Shown: positions 11,941 through 21,649 of the stretch, in pieces | How positions within the stretch are numbered: position 1 is the stretch's first letter | Layout: each line of letters opens with the position of its first letter | From: Isoetes taiwanensis | Taxonomy: Eukaryota; Streptophyta; Lycopodiopsida; Isoetales; Isoetaceae | NCBI GenBank assembly: GCA_021234155.1 | Contig: JAJEKV010000337.1 | Span: 124,001-188,000 of the forward strand | Direction: 5' to 3' | Length of the DNA stretch: 64,000 nt | Program-made: the position numbers and the translations under genes | Notes under the pieces: model-generated | What the model was told of the DNA's origin: nothing | Seen by the model: the letters and a program-made list of their open reading frames with translations, nothing else | Database searches by the model: none

Positions 11941-12517
11941 GATGATGAGATCACCTTCGTGTTCTCTAGGACGTGGTGTATTGTCAATTTGGACATGACC
12001 ACGAACTACTTGCAAAGCATGTAGTGGATAGGCCGCGTTCATCTCGGCTATAATGGGAACTTGGCCATTCCTTACGCCGCAATGAATTGCGAACCATAGG
12101 CATGATAGGTTCTCTTGTAGATAGGTTTTTCTTTTCTTTCTTAGGGTGTGGTCCCTTCAACCACAACCTACTTATATTATCTATATATACTGATGTATTA
12201 ACATAATGCGAGCCGATGAAAGCGATGCGTGACTGCCCATGTATAGAGGGTTGCTGATGGCCCAACTTCTCCAGTTTATTTTGTCTACATGTGTTATCTT
12301 TTTGTCAATGTGATGTTGATACTGGACTTCGGTCCTTGAACTCTTTTCTTGTAATAATCATGTGAAATGCACCTTCGTGCTTAAACTATTTTAAACTTTA
12401 AGTTTTAATGTTATTACCTTCGGAGATAAGGAATTACCTTCCTCCTTTTATCTATAGTTCTTATAGTTTTAACTAACCCAAATGCTGAGGACAGCATTAT
12501 TTCTAAGGAGGGGAGAA
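11941..12517 (+). mobile_element. Chromovirus 3' untranslated region and polypurine tract
   Basis: Non-coding sequence between the chromodomain and the 3' LTR. It ends in the polypurine tract AAGGAGGGGAGAA at 12505-12517, the primer for plus-strand DNA synthesis, immediately before the LTR start TGTGACG. Confidence 0.75.
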
Positions 12518-13975
12518 TGTGACGTTCCACATATTTATACGGTATACGTATAAATATACTGACACGTCACCCAGTAAAGGTACGCCACCATGGTGTATTT
12601 TAACCTAGGGGGTTGACCTAAAAGAGATTAATTTAGCTATGCTAAATTAATTACTAAAGGTTAATTACCTATAATTAAGGAATTAATCTCTAATGGGATT
12701 AATTAGGATAATGGATTGATTAGGAAGGCGCCACTTGGCCAAACTCGATTGGCCAGCATGGGGATGCTAACTTGGGGCATCAACATTGAACCCTTGTCCC
12801 ATTTGACCACAAAATCGAAGAGGGAGGAGGAGAAATTTGGCCCAAGTTCTTTGAAAGGCTGTTCTTTGAGTGCCCAAGTTTGCTAAACACCCAAGTTCTT
12901 TGAAGATGGAAGCACCCCATGATAATGGATCAAGTCGAAACTCGGGTTAGTGAGTAGTCAAGCTTGAGATTTGTAGGATAGCGCTTCAGTTAGTCCTCTC
13001 TGATTATCTTTGTTAGGATTAACCCTTCTTTGATAGATGGGATTATATTTCGATTATGGATTATGCTTTGTTACGTATGGATGGATGAATCTATGATAGT
13101 ATCTCTGTTAGACTTCAGTCAAGCAGGGATTAGAGGGGGGTAGAGACCTCTGTGCCTTATGCACGTAGTATGCTCCTAGAAGCCCTTTAACTCCCAATTA
13201 ATCACTTTGTGGGCGAGGAGACCACCGAGTCGTAGATGCTATGGAATTGTTTAGCACCGAGAAGGGACCACAGGTGGAGAAGTGGGGTGGGGTCTTGCTT
13301 GAACATACAAGGCTCACGGGACTCCCTACGAGTGGGCTAGGCCTAATAGCCAGATCACGTAGGGGCGGGTATGGGTCCCGACACTCCACGGGTGTAGAGG
13401 TGTGACCCATATGGGGCATCTGCACTTTGAAGATAAAGTTAGGGGAGTAGGTGAGGTGCGGATACTGGGGGTGTTGATGTGGCACGCATTCTCTAGCTCA
13501 CCCATGGACCGGGCTGTGATCACGGAAGGGGACACTTCTGACTGCCTTATCCGGACCAGGTCTTCATGAAACCCTGGAGTAGGCTCGAAGGGTGATACCC
13601 GAGTCTCACGCCCCGGAAGGATAGTGATGCCAAAGCATGACTCGACTCATCGCAAAGTGTACACGGGGGGGCGGATGGAGTGGACAACCCTAGCCGATGT
13701 TCTATGCCGATAGCCGCGCCAAGACCGGTCTAGCCGATCTCTTGAGACCTAGTCGGTCGATCCTCTTTGGAGTCTCGAGCGGGGGTAGAACCATGGGTTT
13801 GGGGTGTTTTCTCTAGTATTAAATGTATCTTCTCTGTTATTATCAGTTGGATGGATGTGCCACCCTTCGTGGTGGTATTTATGATATGATTATGCTATAT
13901 ATTGACCTTGTATTCACGCTTCCGCGACATAGGAGCCCCATTGAAGGCGTGGGCCGAATGACCCCTCTGTGTCCT
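12518..13975 (+). mobile_element. 3' LTR of the chromovirus, right end truncated
   Basis: It starts TGTGACGTTCC directly after the polypurine tract. It matches, in reverse complement, the LTR at 57159-58666 over several blocks: GGCGGATGGAGTGGACAACC (about 13672 and 57560), GTAGAGACCTCTG with ATGCTCCTAG (about 13141 and 58000), and the GTACCACCC/GTGCCACCC block near the end. The other copy runs about 130 bases further to its CGTCACA terminus. This one stops near 13975 at the gag frame of another element. Two perfect palindromes lie in its first 135 bases (12531-12557 and 12628-12650). Confidence 0.8.
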
Positions 13976-15427
13976 TCACTCGAGCATCTTTCCATAGATG
14001 GCCCGAGTTAGACGGAGGGCCCTGATCATGGCGAGATGGGGAGGGGAAAGTCCTCGTACGTATACGGCCGAGCGTCGTATATGTTCTGGGAGCGTCACAT
14101 GTTCTGTGGGCAGCACATTGAATTGTACCTTTTTAGGTGCTGATACCTTCAAAGCTTGTCCCTTCAAAGCCTTTGGAAAAGAGGGCTTAGTCTTCTCCGC
14201 AATTGGCACTACTCTTGGTTCTTGAACCAGCTTTTGTGATCTTGTAACCACGTTTACTTCTCCAATCTTTTCTTCTTGCTGAAATGGGTCATTCTCCACC
14301 TCAACAAATCCACAATTTACTACTGATTTTGCCGTCTCTTGCTTCTTAAGCTCCTCAATAAGAGCCTTAACTTGAGGATTATCAATGTACTTTGCATCTT
14401 GAATGCGAACATCATTATTAGGAAGAGGTACTAATTCAAACACTTGCTGCTTTGGTGGATACTTGTTGGTTGCCCATTCTGGTTTCCCATGGATTTTCCA
14501 ACAAGTAGTCTCATCATGCTTGAATTTATCACATAACTTGCAATATAAATGAGCCTTACTTGGATACCATCCCTGTTTTGGCTGCACCATTGGTATTGGA
14601 GCTTGTTGGGCAATTGGAGCTTGTGGCATCATTGGAACTTGTGGTATGATAGGTGCTGCTTGCATTAGTTGAATAGGAATAGGTGGTGCTTGTTGCATAA
14701 CAGCAAATACCGGATTGGCCCTCTCAAAGAATCTCTTCTCCCTGCACTCTTGATCATTATGGCCCTTTATTTGGCATCTTGAGCAGAATTTCAGCAATCT
14801 ACATGTAGTATCAGAATGTCCAATAAACCCACAATATTCACAAGTAATAAACTGAACCTCCCTTGGCTTCTCACCAATTGTAAGCTTAGAAATCTTGGCT
14901 GCAATATCCTCTGTTTTATGCTCTGGAGCAGCAACTTCATGAATGTATCCCAGCTTATCTTCAGCCTTGAGAGCATACTTTTGTGCCTCTAGTAAGATTG
15001 TAGGTTGTTTGGCCTTCACCTTATGAGCAATAGCTCGTTTCAGCCCCTTCACATACCATTGGATATCCATTTCATCACTTCTTGCAATCTTCCAATGAAC
15101 CACGACTTTGAGAACCGCAATATACCTCTGATTATACTCTCTAATTGATTCATCTTCCTTTTGTGTGAAATTGGTCCATCTTTCCATAGTCTTATCCTTA
15201 CAATGAACTTCTTGATAATTAGCAATGAAAGCTTCCTTTAATTCCTGATATGTCATGGTATCTGGCTGAGTTTGTGCCCATTCCTCCACTGAATCTTGCA
15301 AAGAACTATGAAACCAAAGCAACTAATCACCAGCCGGTAACTTACATTGCTGGCAATACCTCTCAAACTTCACAATGTGCTTCAAAGGATCCCAATCCAC
15401 CAGATCATCAAACTTTGAAATCCCCAT
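13976..15427 (-). pseudogene. Retrotransposon Gag with three CCHC knuckles
   Basis: Start is the ATG at 15427 (MGISKFDDLVDWDPLKH). One in-frame TAG at 15326-15324 interrupts an otherwise long open frame. The capsid-like region includes MTYQELKEAFIANYQEVH and later EDESIREYNQRYIAVLK, typical of plant LTR-element Gag. Three CX2CX4HX4C knuckles follow, at residues 161-174, 180-193 and 261-274 counted from the Met at 15322. Between the second and third lies a proline/glutamine/methionine-rich linker. The frame ends at 13976, where the truncated LTR begins. No protease or pol follows. It is a different family from the other gag in this window. Confidence 0.85.
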
Positions 15428-15794
15428 TGTCTAAAAACCCCATACCATAGGTGGTAATACAGCCATCTTTGCCTCTTCTTGGGTTTCTTGAAATTGGAAA
15501 AACGAAATTGAATCTCCCTTCAATTTGAAAAACGAAATTGGATTACCTTCTAGATCGGTAAATGGAATCAAAACCTCCTGGATCTGAGAACTAGACTCCA
15601 GATCTGCTCCCAAATATGAAAACGAAATTGAACCCTCCAAATCAATTACGGCAAAATCCCCTTCACACAAGAAATTGCTCCTTTCTCAATGGTGTCGTTC
15701 TTTGCCGATGATCACCAATACCAATGGTAACAACTCCTTTTTCAATGGAAATTCTTGCCGATCAATGGTCTGTCGAGCACCGTGGTCGCCAAAT
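15428..15794 (-). mobile_element. Leader region and primer-binding site of the Gag element
   Basis: Lies between the 5' LTR and the gag ATG. Read on the minus strand, TGGCGACCACGGTGCTCG (15791-15774) begins three bases after the LTR end and has the TGG expected of a tRNA primer site; I did not assign the tRNA. Downstream is a short open frame with two imperfect repeats of the coding unit DLEG..ISF. Confidence 0.55.
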
Positions 15795-16194
15795 TGTTAG
15801 AGCCTGGATTCTAACCTTGCAAGAAGGATGAAAAACCCAACAATCCAAGCTCAATCTATCAGATCAAGGCAATGCACAACACAAAGAATCATCTCCATAG
15901 CTAGATCAAGCAAAAATACTCTCTCTCAATACACCGTTTCTCTCTGTTCTTCTCTCTCCTCAGATAATACAGTGATGATGCCTCCACAATGTATACGTGC
16001 AAATATCCTGCACGCGTGCATGTGCGTATGATGAGTGTGGTGTATGATGAATGTGGGTGAGTGGTGACAAGTGTGGTGAGTGGTGACCACCCCAACAATG
16101 GAGATGAACCTTCTTGTTATAAATCGTCTTCTAGCAACCGACTGTCATGTCTAGCCACCAGTATCCAGCCTTACGCTCTAGTCAGGTAATAACA
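15795..16194 (-). mobile_element. 5' LTR (400 bp) of the Gag element
   Basis: On the minus strand it begins TGTTATTACC at 16194 and ends CTCTAACA at 15795, a TG...CA element. It contains a TATAA-type box in ATTTATAACA near 16125 and a CT-rich R/U5 region. It sits correctly upstream of the primer site and gag. The outer flank is ATTAT. No second LTR is present in the window. Confidence 0.6.
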
Positions 16195-16757
16195 ATTATG
16201 TAGTGTCGAATGCTCCTCTATAATATTTATATTCATTCCAGCAGTCCTAATGCTTCTATTCTAAATTCAATCTAAGACCAAGTCTAGTTAAGGTCACCTT
16301 TAAGTAGAATGATCCCGAACAATGTCTTGCCTATTGCAAAGGTGGCTTGATTTCTAATTGCCACAGTGGGAGGAGGATAGATCCAAACTCCATTCCGTTA
16401 CTTCCCTTCCCTCGCGTTCCTAACTGCAGCTTCTCGGCGACGTCCCAAGTGCAAAAGACCAAAACTCGACCCCCAAAATATAAACACTTCAAGAACCCAG
16501 CAACTCACAGGGCTTACATTTTGGAGGCCGAAATGTGGCCGTTTTCAGGAATTGTTCATCCCTGTACTTTCACAGTTCTTTTTGGTGTGGTCAGTCCGTC
16601 TGTTTGTCCGCATGTTTGCCTACCTGTCTATCTGTGCCCTATTGCTCTTATCATATGAGTTTTTTTGGTCCATCCAGTTTTAATTCTCTTTGATACATAA
16701 TGTGCTTTGATCTCAAATCAGCCACATTTCATCATTTACTTCTCTAATTGTTCGCAG
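16195..16757. other. No complete gene; intron-like sequence before H3 exon
   Basis: No upstream histone exon could be found here. The last 30 bases form a plausible branch/polypyrimidine region ending in TTGTTCGCAG at 16757. Confidence 0.4.
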
Positions 16758-16882
16758 CTGCGGAGGCAGAGCTAGTACAGCTCTTTGAGGAAGGCAACTT
16801 ATGTGCCATCCATGCAAAGAGGGTAACAGTAATGTCTAAGGACCTCTATTTGGCTAGGAGGATCCAAAAAGACAAGCTTTAG
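16758..16882 (+). pseudogene. Terminal exon of a divergent histone H3
   Basis: After the acceptor ...TTCGCAG the frame reads [20 protein letters not shown], then [21 protein letters not shown] and stop (TAG 16880-16882). This is the histone-fold alpha-2 end, loop 2, alpha-3 and C-terminus of H3 (compare [20 protein letters not shown] in canonical H3). It differs from canonical H3 and H3.3 in VQLFEEG, in MSKDLY for MPKDIQ, and in ending QKDKL rather than RGERA. Plant CENH3 usually ends in a GGKG-type tail, which is also absent. The rest of the gene is missing, as the next sequence upstream is intron-like and then an LTR. It may be a captured exon, a truncated pseudogene, or the last exon of a gene whose other exons lie behind the inserted elements. 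Confidence 0.75.
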
Positions 16883-17020
16883 AAAGTTTGCAATTTTGTA
16901 TAAGATAATTTTCTTTGTATAAAACAATTTTTGTAAGAATTTTCATTCATGTAATTAAACCTTTTTTGTTAACATTTCTAGTTCAATTTTTCTTAAAAAT
17001 TGTTTTTTAGGTCAAAATTG

Positions 17021-17300
17021 ACCCACTCGGGTCACTCCATGCAATTGGCCTCTGCGTTGAGAACGCAGACGCGTTTTGCGCGGAGTAACCTGAGTCCCCT
17101 CTTTATTGTCATAAATCGTCCAATTTTTGCAAGAAAAGTTGTTGGAATGTTTAGAACAAACCAAATGTATTGCACCATCTTAAAGTTAGGAAAAATGTTA
17201 AAAATTGGCATAGTTTTACCCACTCGGATCACTCTACAAACAAGCCCTGCGTCGAGAACACAGATCCATTTTGCACGGAGTAACCCGAGTCGCCTATATT
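17021..17300. repeat. Duplicated hairpin unit, about 197 bp apart
   Basis: Two related segments of about 72 bases (17024-17095 and 17219-17290) each begin ACTCGG(G/A)TCACTC and end GGAGTAACC(T/C)GAGT, so each can fold on itself. An inner stem CTGCGTT-GAG-AACGCAG is perfect in the first copy and partly decayed in the second. Open frames here follow from the repeat. Confidence 0.6.
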
Positions 17301-17385
17301 TGCACATTTACATGTAGATTGACATGAGATAAGTTGCTAATGGCCTAGAATAGAGTCAAACTTGCATTTTCGCATCTTATATTCC

Positions 17386-17408
17386 CACCCCCCCCCCTCC
17401 CCCCCTCC
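17386..17408. repeat. C-rich tract
   Basis: Nearly pure C runs with single T or A interruptions. The opposite strand is G-rich with four or more G-runs, a possible quadruplex. Confidence 0.8.
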
Positions 17409-17439
17409 AAAATGTTAAGTTGTATTCAAGAATGAAGTG

Positions 17440-18180
17440 AAAATTATGCATGAGCATCAAATTTCACCCAAAATAGGTGGAAGAATTATCACAATCTGAG
17501 ACCCAGGTGTGAAATGGCGCAAATTTGTAGTTGACATCCCAAACTATTAGGAAAAATTCGAATTTTAATAATATTATTATTATAATATAAGAGAATAACT
17601 ATATAAATAGTAGGGATATTTAATAAGGGGGGCTAATTAATAGGGGTATTAATGGTGAGGGAATATTCCTAGCCTAGAGAGGATCTTTTCCTTCTTAAAT
17701 ATCATTTTAGGGTCCCACTTCCTCTAACTCACCCTAAATCACTCTCTGTTGATCTCTACCTTAAGCTAATCCATTTCCTTGACCGTAAGATATGGCTCGC
17801 ACCAAATGCACTGCCCGGAGATAATGGAGCCCCATGCAGAGGCTGAGTATGGCAAACATAATGGCAGAAATGACAAGAATATCCTGGAGCACCTCAAGCC
17901 CAGGAGAGGAGACGAGGAGCCCCATTAATCGTCCAGCTCCACCAATGAGCAGGCGTCCAGCAGCTCGGTAGGGGACTCGCAGCGAACTGGCGAGATAATT
18001 GACCATGGCACGCTCTCTGGCAGCCAGCAGGAGCAGCACAAGGAACAGGAGCAGCAAGACGAGCAGCAGGAGGAGGAGGAGCGTCAACGGGAGCAAGTCG
18101 GCCCCAACTGCAAGAAGGGGAAGGAGAAGGTGGTGGAATGGCCAGAAGATGGGGTAGCAAGGAAGAATTTCTTCTAAGTA
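17440..18180 (+). pseudogene. Tandem duplicate, copy 1: ORF opening MARTKCTARR
   Basis: First copy of a duplication with about 817-base spacing. The non-coding lead and the coding part both match copy 2. The ATG at 17792 reads MARTKCTARR and then stops (TAA). In the same frame, beyond the stop, is a hydrophilic acidic and glutamine-rich stretch (SGSQQEQHKEQEQQDEQQ, then KKGKEKVVEWPEDG) ending near 18176. The first residues resemble the histone H3 tail (ARTKQTARK); the rest does not. Family not recognised. A retroelement ORF of the low-complexity charged type is possible. Confidence 0.5.
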
Positions 18181-18239
18181 GTGGGGGTCATAAAGTTAAG
18201 CTAAATTATAGATGTACGGAAAAAGAATGAGTCAAATCA

Positions 18240-19290
18240 ACATTCTACTAAGATTGAAGTAAAAATTATATATGAGCATCAAATTTCACCCAAAATGGGT
18301 TGAAGAATCATTACAATCGGAGACCCAGGTGAAAAATGGCGCAAATTCATAATTGACATCCAAAACTATTAGGAAAAAATCGAATTTTAATAATATTATT
18401 ATAATAAGAGAATAACTATATAAATAGTAGGGATATTTAGTAAGGGGGGCTAATTAATAGGGGTATTAATGGTGAGGGAATATTCCTAGCCTAGAGAGCA
18501 TCTTTTTCTTCGTAAATATCATTTTAGGGTCCCATTCCCCCTAACTCAACCTAAATTGTTCTCTCTTGATCTCCAGCTTAAGTTAATCCATTTCCTTGAC
18601 CGTAAGATATGGCTCGCAACAAATGCACCGCCCGAAAATACAGGAGCCCCAGACAGAGGCCGAGTATGGCAGACATAATGGGGAAAAGCAGCAAGAAGAT
18701 CCCAGAGCACCTCAGGCCCGGGAGAGGAGACGAGGAGCCCCATGAATCGTCCAGCTCCACGGACGAGACATTCCACACTTCCCATGAGCAGGCGTCCAGC
18801 AGCTTGGCAGGGGACTCGTAACGAACTGGCGGGACAATTGACCATGGCAAGTTCTCCGGCAGCCAGCAGGAGCAGCACAAGGAACAGGAGTAGCAAGGCG
18901 AGCAGCAGGAGGAGGAGAAGCATCAACAGGAGCAAGTCGGTCCCAGTAAGAAGAAGGGGAAGAAGAAGGTTGCAGAATGGCCAGAAGACAGGGCAGCAAG
19001 GAGGAAACGGGAGAGGGAGAAGGAGGCAAGAAGGAGGGAGAAGAGGTCCAAGAGGACCGTCCACATCCAAGAACCTCGTCGGGAGTCAACCAACGAGGAG
19101 GAGGAGGACGAGGAGGTGCAAGAGGAAGGCTGAGAAGAGGAGGAGAAGCCTGAAGGGGACGTCGGGGAGACCTCCAATCCCGACGCTTGACCACCTTATC
19201 CCAAGTGCCCAAGCCACCTAAGGTGGTGAAGAAGCAGAAGGTCGGTGAGCGCGAGTTCATGCTGAAGCAGGACCGCGAATTCGAGTGAAA
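18240..19290 (+). pseudogene. Tandem duplicate, copy 2: longer charged ORF
   Basis: Second copy, starting at ATG 18609 with MARNKCTARKYRSPRQRPSM, then SSSSTDETFHTSHEQASSS and a TAA at 18819-18821. Beyond the stop the same frame continues as in copy 1 (GSQQEQHKEQE, then KKKGKKKVAEWPEDRAARRK) and goes further into a Lys/Arg/Glu-rich segment with the acidic run NEEEEDEEVQEEG. It is interrupted by at least two more stops. This copy keeps about 150 codons lost from copy 1. A long arginine/serine-rich frame at 18742-19221 is an out-of-frame shadow of purine-rich DNA. Function unknown. Confidence 0.5.
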
Positions 19291-19436
19291 GAAGAAAGCA
19301 TACTAGGAGTAACTTAGACACAAGTGTTTAAAACTAACATAACGTACAACATGAAATCTGGCGGGCGCCCAATTTCTGATCTACATACCTACCGCGCACT
19401 TGATGTCGGGTAAATTCTTCTCAATGTCCTCTTTTT

Positions 19437-21072
19437 ATTGCAAATGATGGGGAAATTTAGCATATTGCCTAAGATGGTCCGAACTAGTGAAGCAAAGATT
19501 TAGATCATCCAGTGTTGGCGGGGCTGCTAAATCTCTTGCAACATACATGACCAACACAAAACTTTGGAGCTCCCGCACTCGAGAAGTAGAAGCACTTTTG
19601 GCGAAGGAGTCCTGGTAGGCACCAACCCAAACATGGCTACCACCATCTATTGTCTTCATGGCAGATAGGCACTCATTAAGACGATTCAGAGTGATGAATA
19701 TGGCGATCCAATAAAGCTGCTGGTATGTCAATGTGCTAATCTGGTCAAGGAATTTCTGATAGTCATCCATTGCCCATTTCTTTGTGTATCTAAAGTCACA
19801 GTCGATGAAGCATACTGATATGTTGACTACGTCCAGGCACAAACCTAATGGACTCACGTGGAGACACTTGAAAGACTTACCTCCCTCCTTAACAGGGCCA
19901 AGAAGATACTTGCTACTTTGATAAAGAAGGACTCCGGAAAACTCTCCTTCTCCATCTCCTTGTGTCCTTCTACCCATCCACTAATACTGCTGGCGAATAT
20001 AAGCATTAAGTTCTCCATAAATATGGAATAAACTTGCCTCAAAGCAGCCATGTCTTGAAATGGTAATTTCTTTACATCCTTTAAGTGTCTCAGAAGGGCA
20101 CGCTCCATTGTTCCAATTTTTTTAGCTCAAGGGCCCTCACCTTCATGGTACGTCTACCTATATAATCTTTACTGCCCTTGAGGAAAGTGGTGCCATCCTT
20201 GATCTCCTTCATCAGCCTTTGCAGGTCTAGAGGATGCATGGACTTCAAGGGGCGACAAGAGCTGTTGGTGAAAAGCCTTCGCCTATCTTTGACTTCAATT
20301 TTATCCCCCTTCTCATCCTTCAACAGATCTTCATAAAACAATTGCGCGACCTCCATGCACATAGATCAGGTTTGATCGTCCAGCTAAAGAAAGTAGTCAT
20401 AGTCATGCATAGTTGCTTTCTTCAGTGTTTGGAGCGCCACGGCCACCGAATCCTAAAAGATACAAAAAGCATTAGGGGAGGCAAGAAAACAGACATGCAA
20501 AAAACGCTAATGGTGAAATCAAAATCCCCTCTCCAGGTGCCAAATTGGGCGCCCGCCCAATTTTCCTCGAGAGGGCATGCGTGAGGGAAGGGTGCATCAA
20601 CAAGAAAGGTTGAAGCATACTTACAGAATAAGGTCCACGAAGAGACTGTCTGCGCTTGTCCTTCTTCGGCTTCCCGTAAAATGCCCATTGGTTTCGAAGC
20701 TGTTGAACTTCTTCAAAGAAAACTTCTTCATCTATAGTCTTCTTTGTAATGTCATTATTCTTTTGACTCACCCGAATGTACACAGTGGTTGTAAGATTTC
20801 CTGCTAGCACCCGGCATTTCCTTTTGGCGTAAAAAAAAGAATATGAGTTCTGCCATGTGCTTTCTTTCAGGCAGCCATGTCAAAGCTTGGGTAACAAGCA
20901 GTTGATGTTGCCATTTACAATCTAGAACTCTGCATGTTTCAAATATGTGGCCTTCTTTCACTTTATGGCCCCTTCGGTCTCTAGATCGAAGGGCAACATC
21001 AGCACAGGGAGGGCGCATTTGATGGCTGATAAATGAAAACTCCACAGTCATGACATAGTAAGAAAGGTACAT
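19437..21072 (-). pseudogene. Unrecognised multi-exon-like coding relic
   Basis: Runs on the minus strand from ATG 21072 (MYLSYYVMTVEFSFISHQMR). A frame change in a T-run near 20835 leads into AGNLTTTVYIRVSQKNN and QQLRNQWAFYGKPKKDKRR. This stops at a strong donor (TCT|GTAAGTATG, near 20624). After an acceptor TATCTTTTAG near 20455 the frame gives DSVAVALQTLKKATMHDYDY, then after stops MCMEVAQLFYEDLLKDEKGD (20362) and KDVKKLPFQDMAALRQVYSI (about 20080). The last part, 19977-19437, reads MDDYQKFLDQISTLTYQQLY and ends at a stop. Internal stops and shifts indicate decay. I do not recognise the family. A faint likeness to retroelement gag in the LRQVYSIFMENL part is too weak to use. Confidence 0.4.
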
Positions 21073-21514
21073 GCCTATTTTAGGGTCTCAATTTGAATTG
21101 GTAACAGTAGAAGATCCTGTAGACATTGGACAACAAGCTATCAGCAGTCAGCAACACATTGCATCATCTGACAGCATAGTGCTGAAGAAACCAACCTCTA
21201 CAGAATCTAAGGGAGATTCAAGTAGTACTGATGATACTGCCAATTATGTTGTAGTTCCAAATTCTGCAGCTGCATCTATAAAGGCCTCCTCTAACACGGT
21301 TGCTGCAAAGAAGGAAAACGATAGCGAAGATATCGACAAGCATGTTCTTAAAGTCATTTCCAAGGTCTCCAGGATGACACGGTCAAGGGCCAGGAAGGTC
21401 GAGGAAGAAGAGAGTGAGGGTGAGTCAGACATTGATCTTAATGAAGACGACGCCCCTATAGAAATATCATTTGGGAGGAAAAAAAAAAAAAAAAAAAAAA
21501 AAAGGCTAATGTAA
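21071..21514 (+). CDS. Hypothetical acidic/basic low-complexity protein
   Basis: A 147-codon open frame: a Ser/Thr-rich first half, a basic patch MTRSRARK, an acidic run EEEESEGESDIDLNEDDAP and a poly-lysine end encoded by a 24-base A-run. The composition resembles a nuclear protein. It overlaps by two bases, head to head, the relic on the other strand. The A-run could instead be the tail of a retroposed copy. No domain is recognised, so it may not be translated. Confidence 0.3.
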   Translation: MPILGSQFELVTVEDPVDIGQQAISSQQHIASSDSIVLKKPTSTESKGDSSSTDDTANYVVVPNSAAASIKASSNTVAAKKENDSEDIDKHVLKVISKVSRMTRSRARKVEEEESEGESDIDLNEDDAPIEISFGRKKKKKKKKRLM

Positions 21515-21649
21515 TTTTGCCATATGTATTTTAGGCAGGCAAACTTTGATTGCTCAAGATAACCCTAAACCATCAGCCAAAAGATTTTTGTTTAAATAAT
21601 TAATATAATTGATCCCTGTTTTTTTCCACCATGAATGTGTAAATTTTGT

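Noticed and set aside
18712-19260. Minus-strand frames of 170-180 codons, Pro/Leu/Ser-rich
   Set aside because: They are shadows of the purine-rich coding strand of the duplicated ORF.
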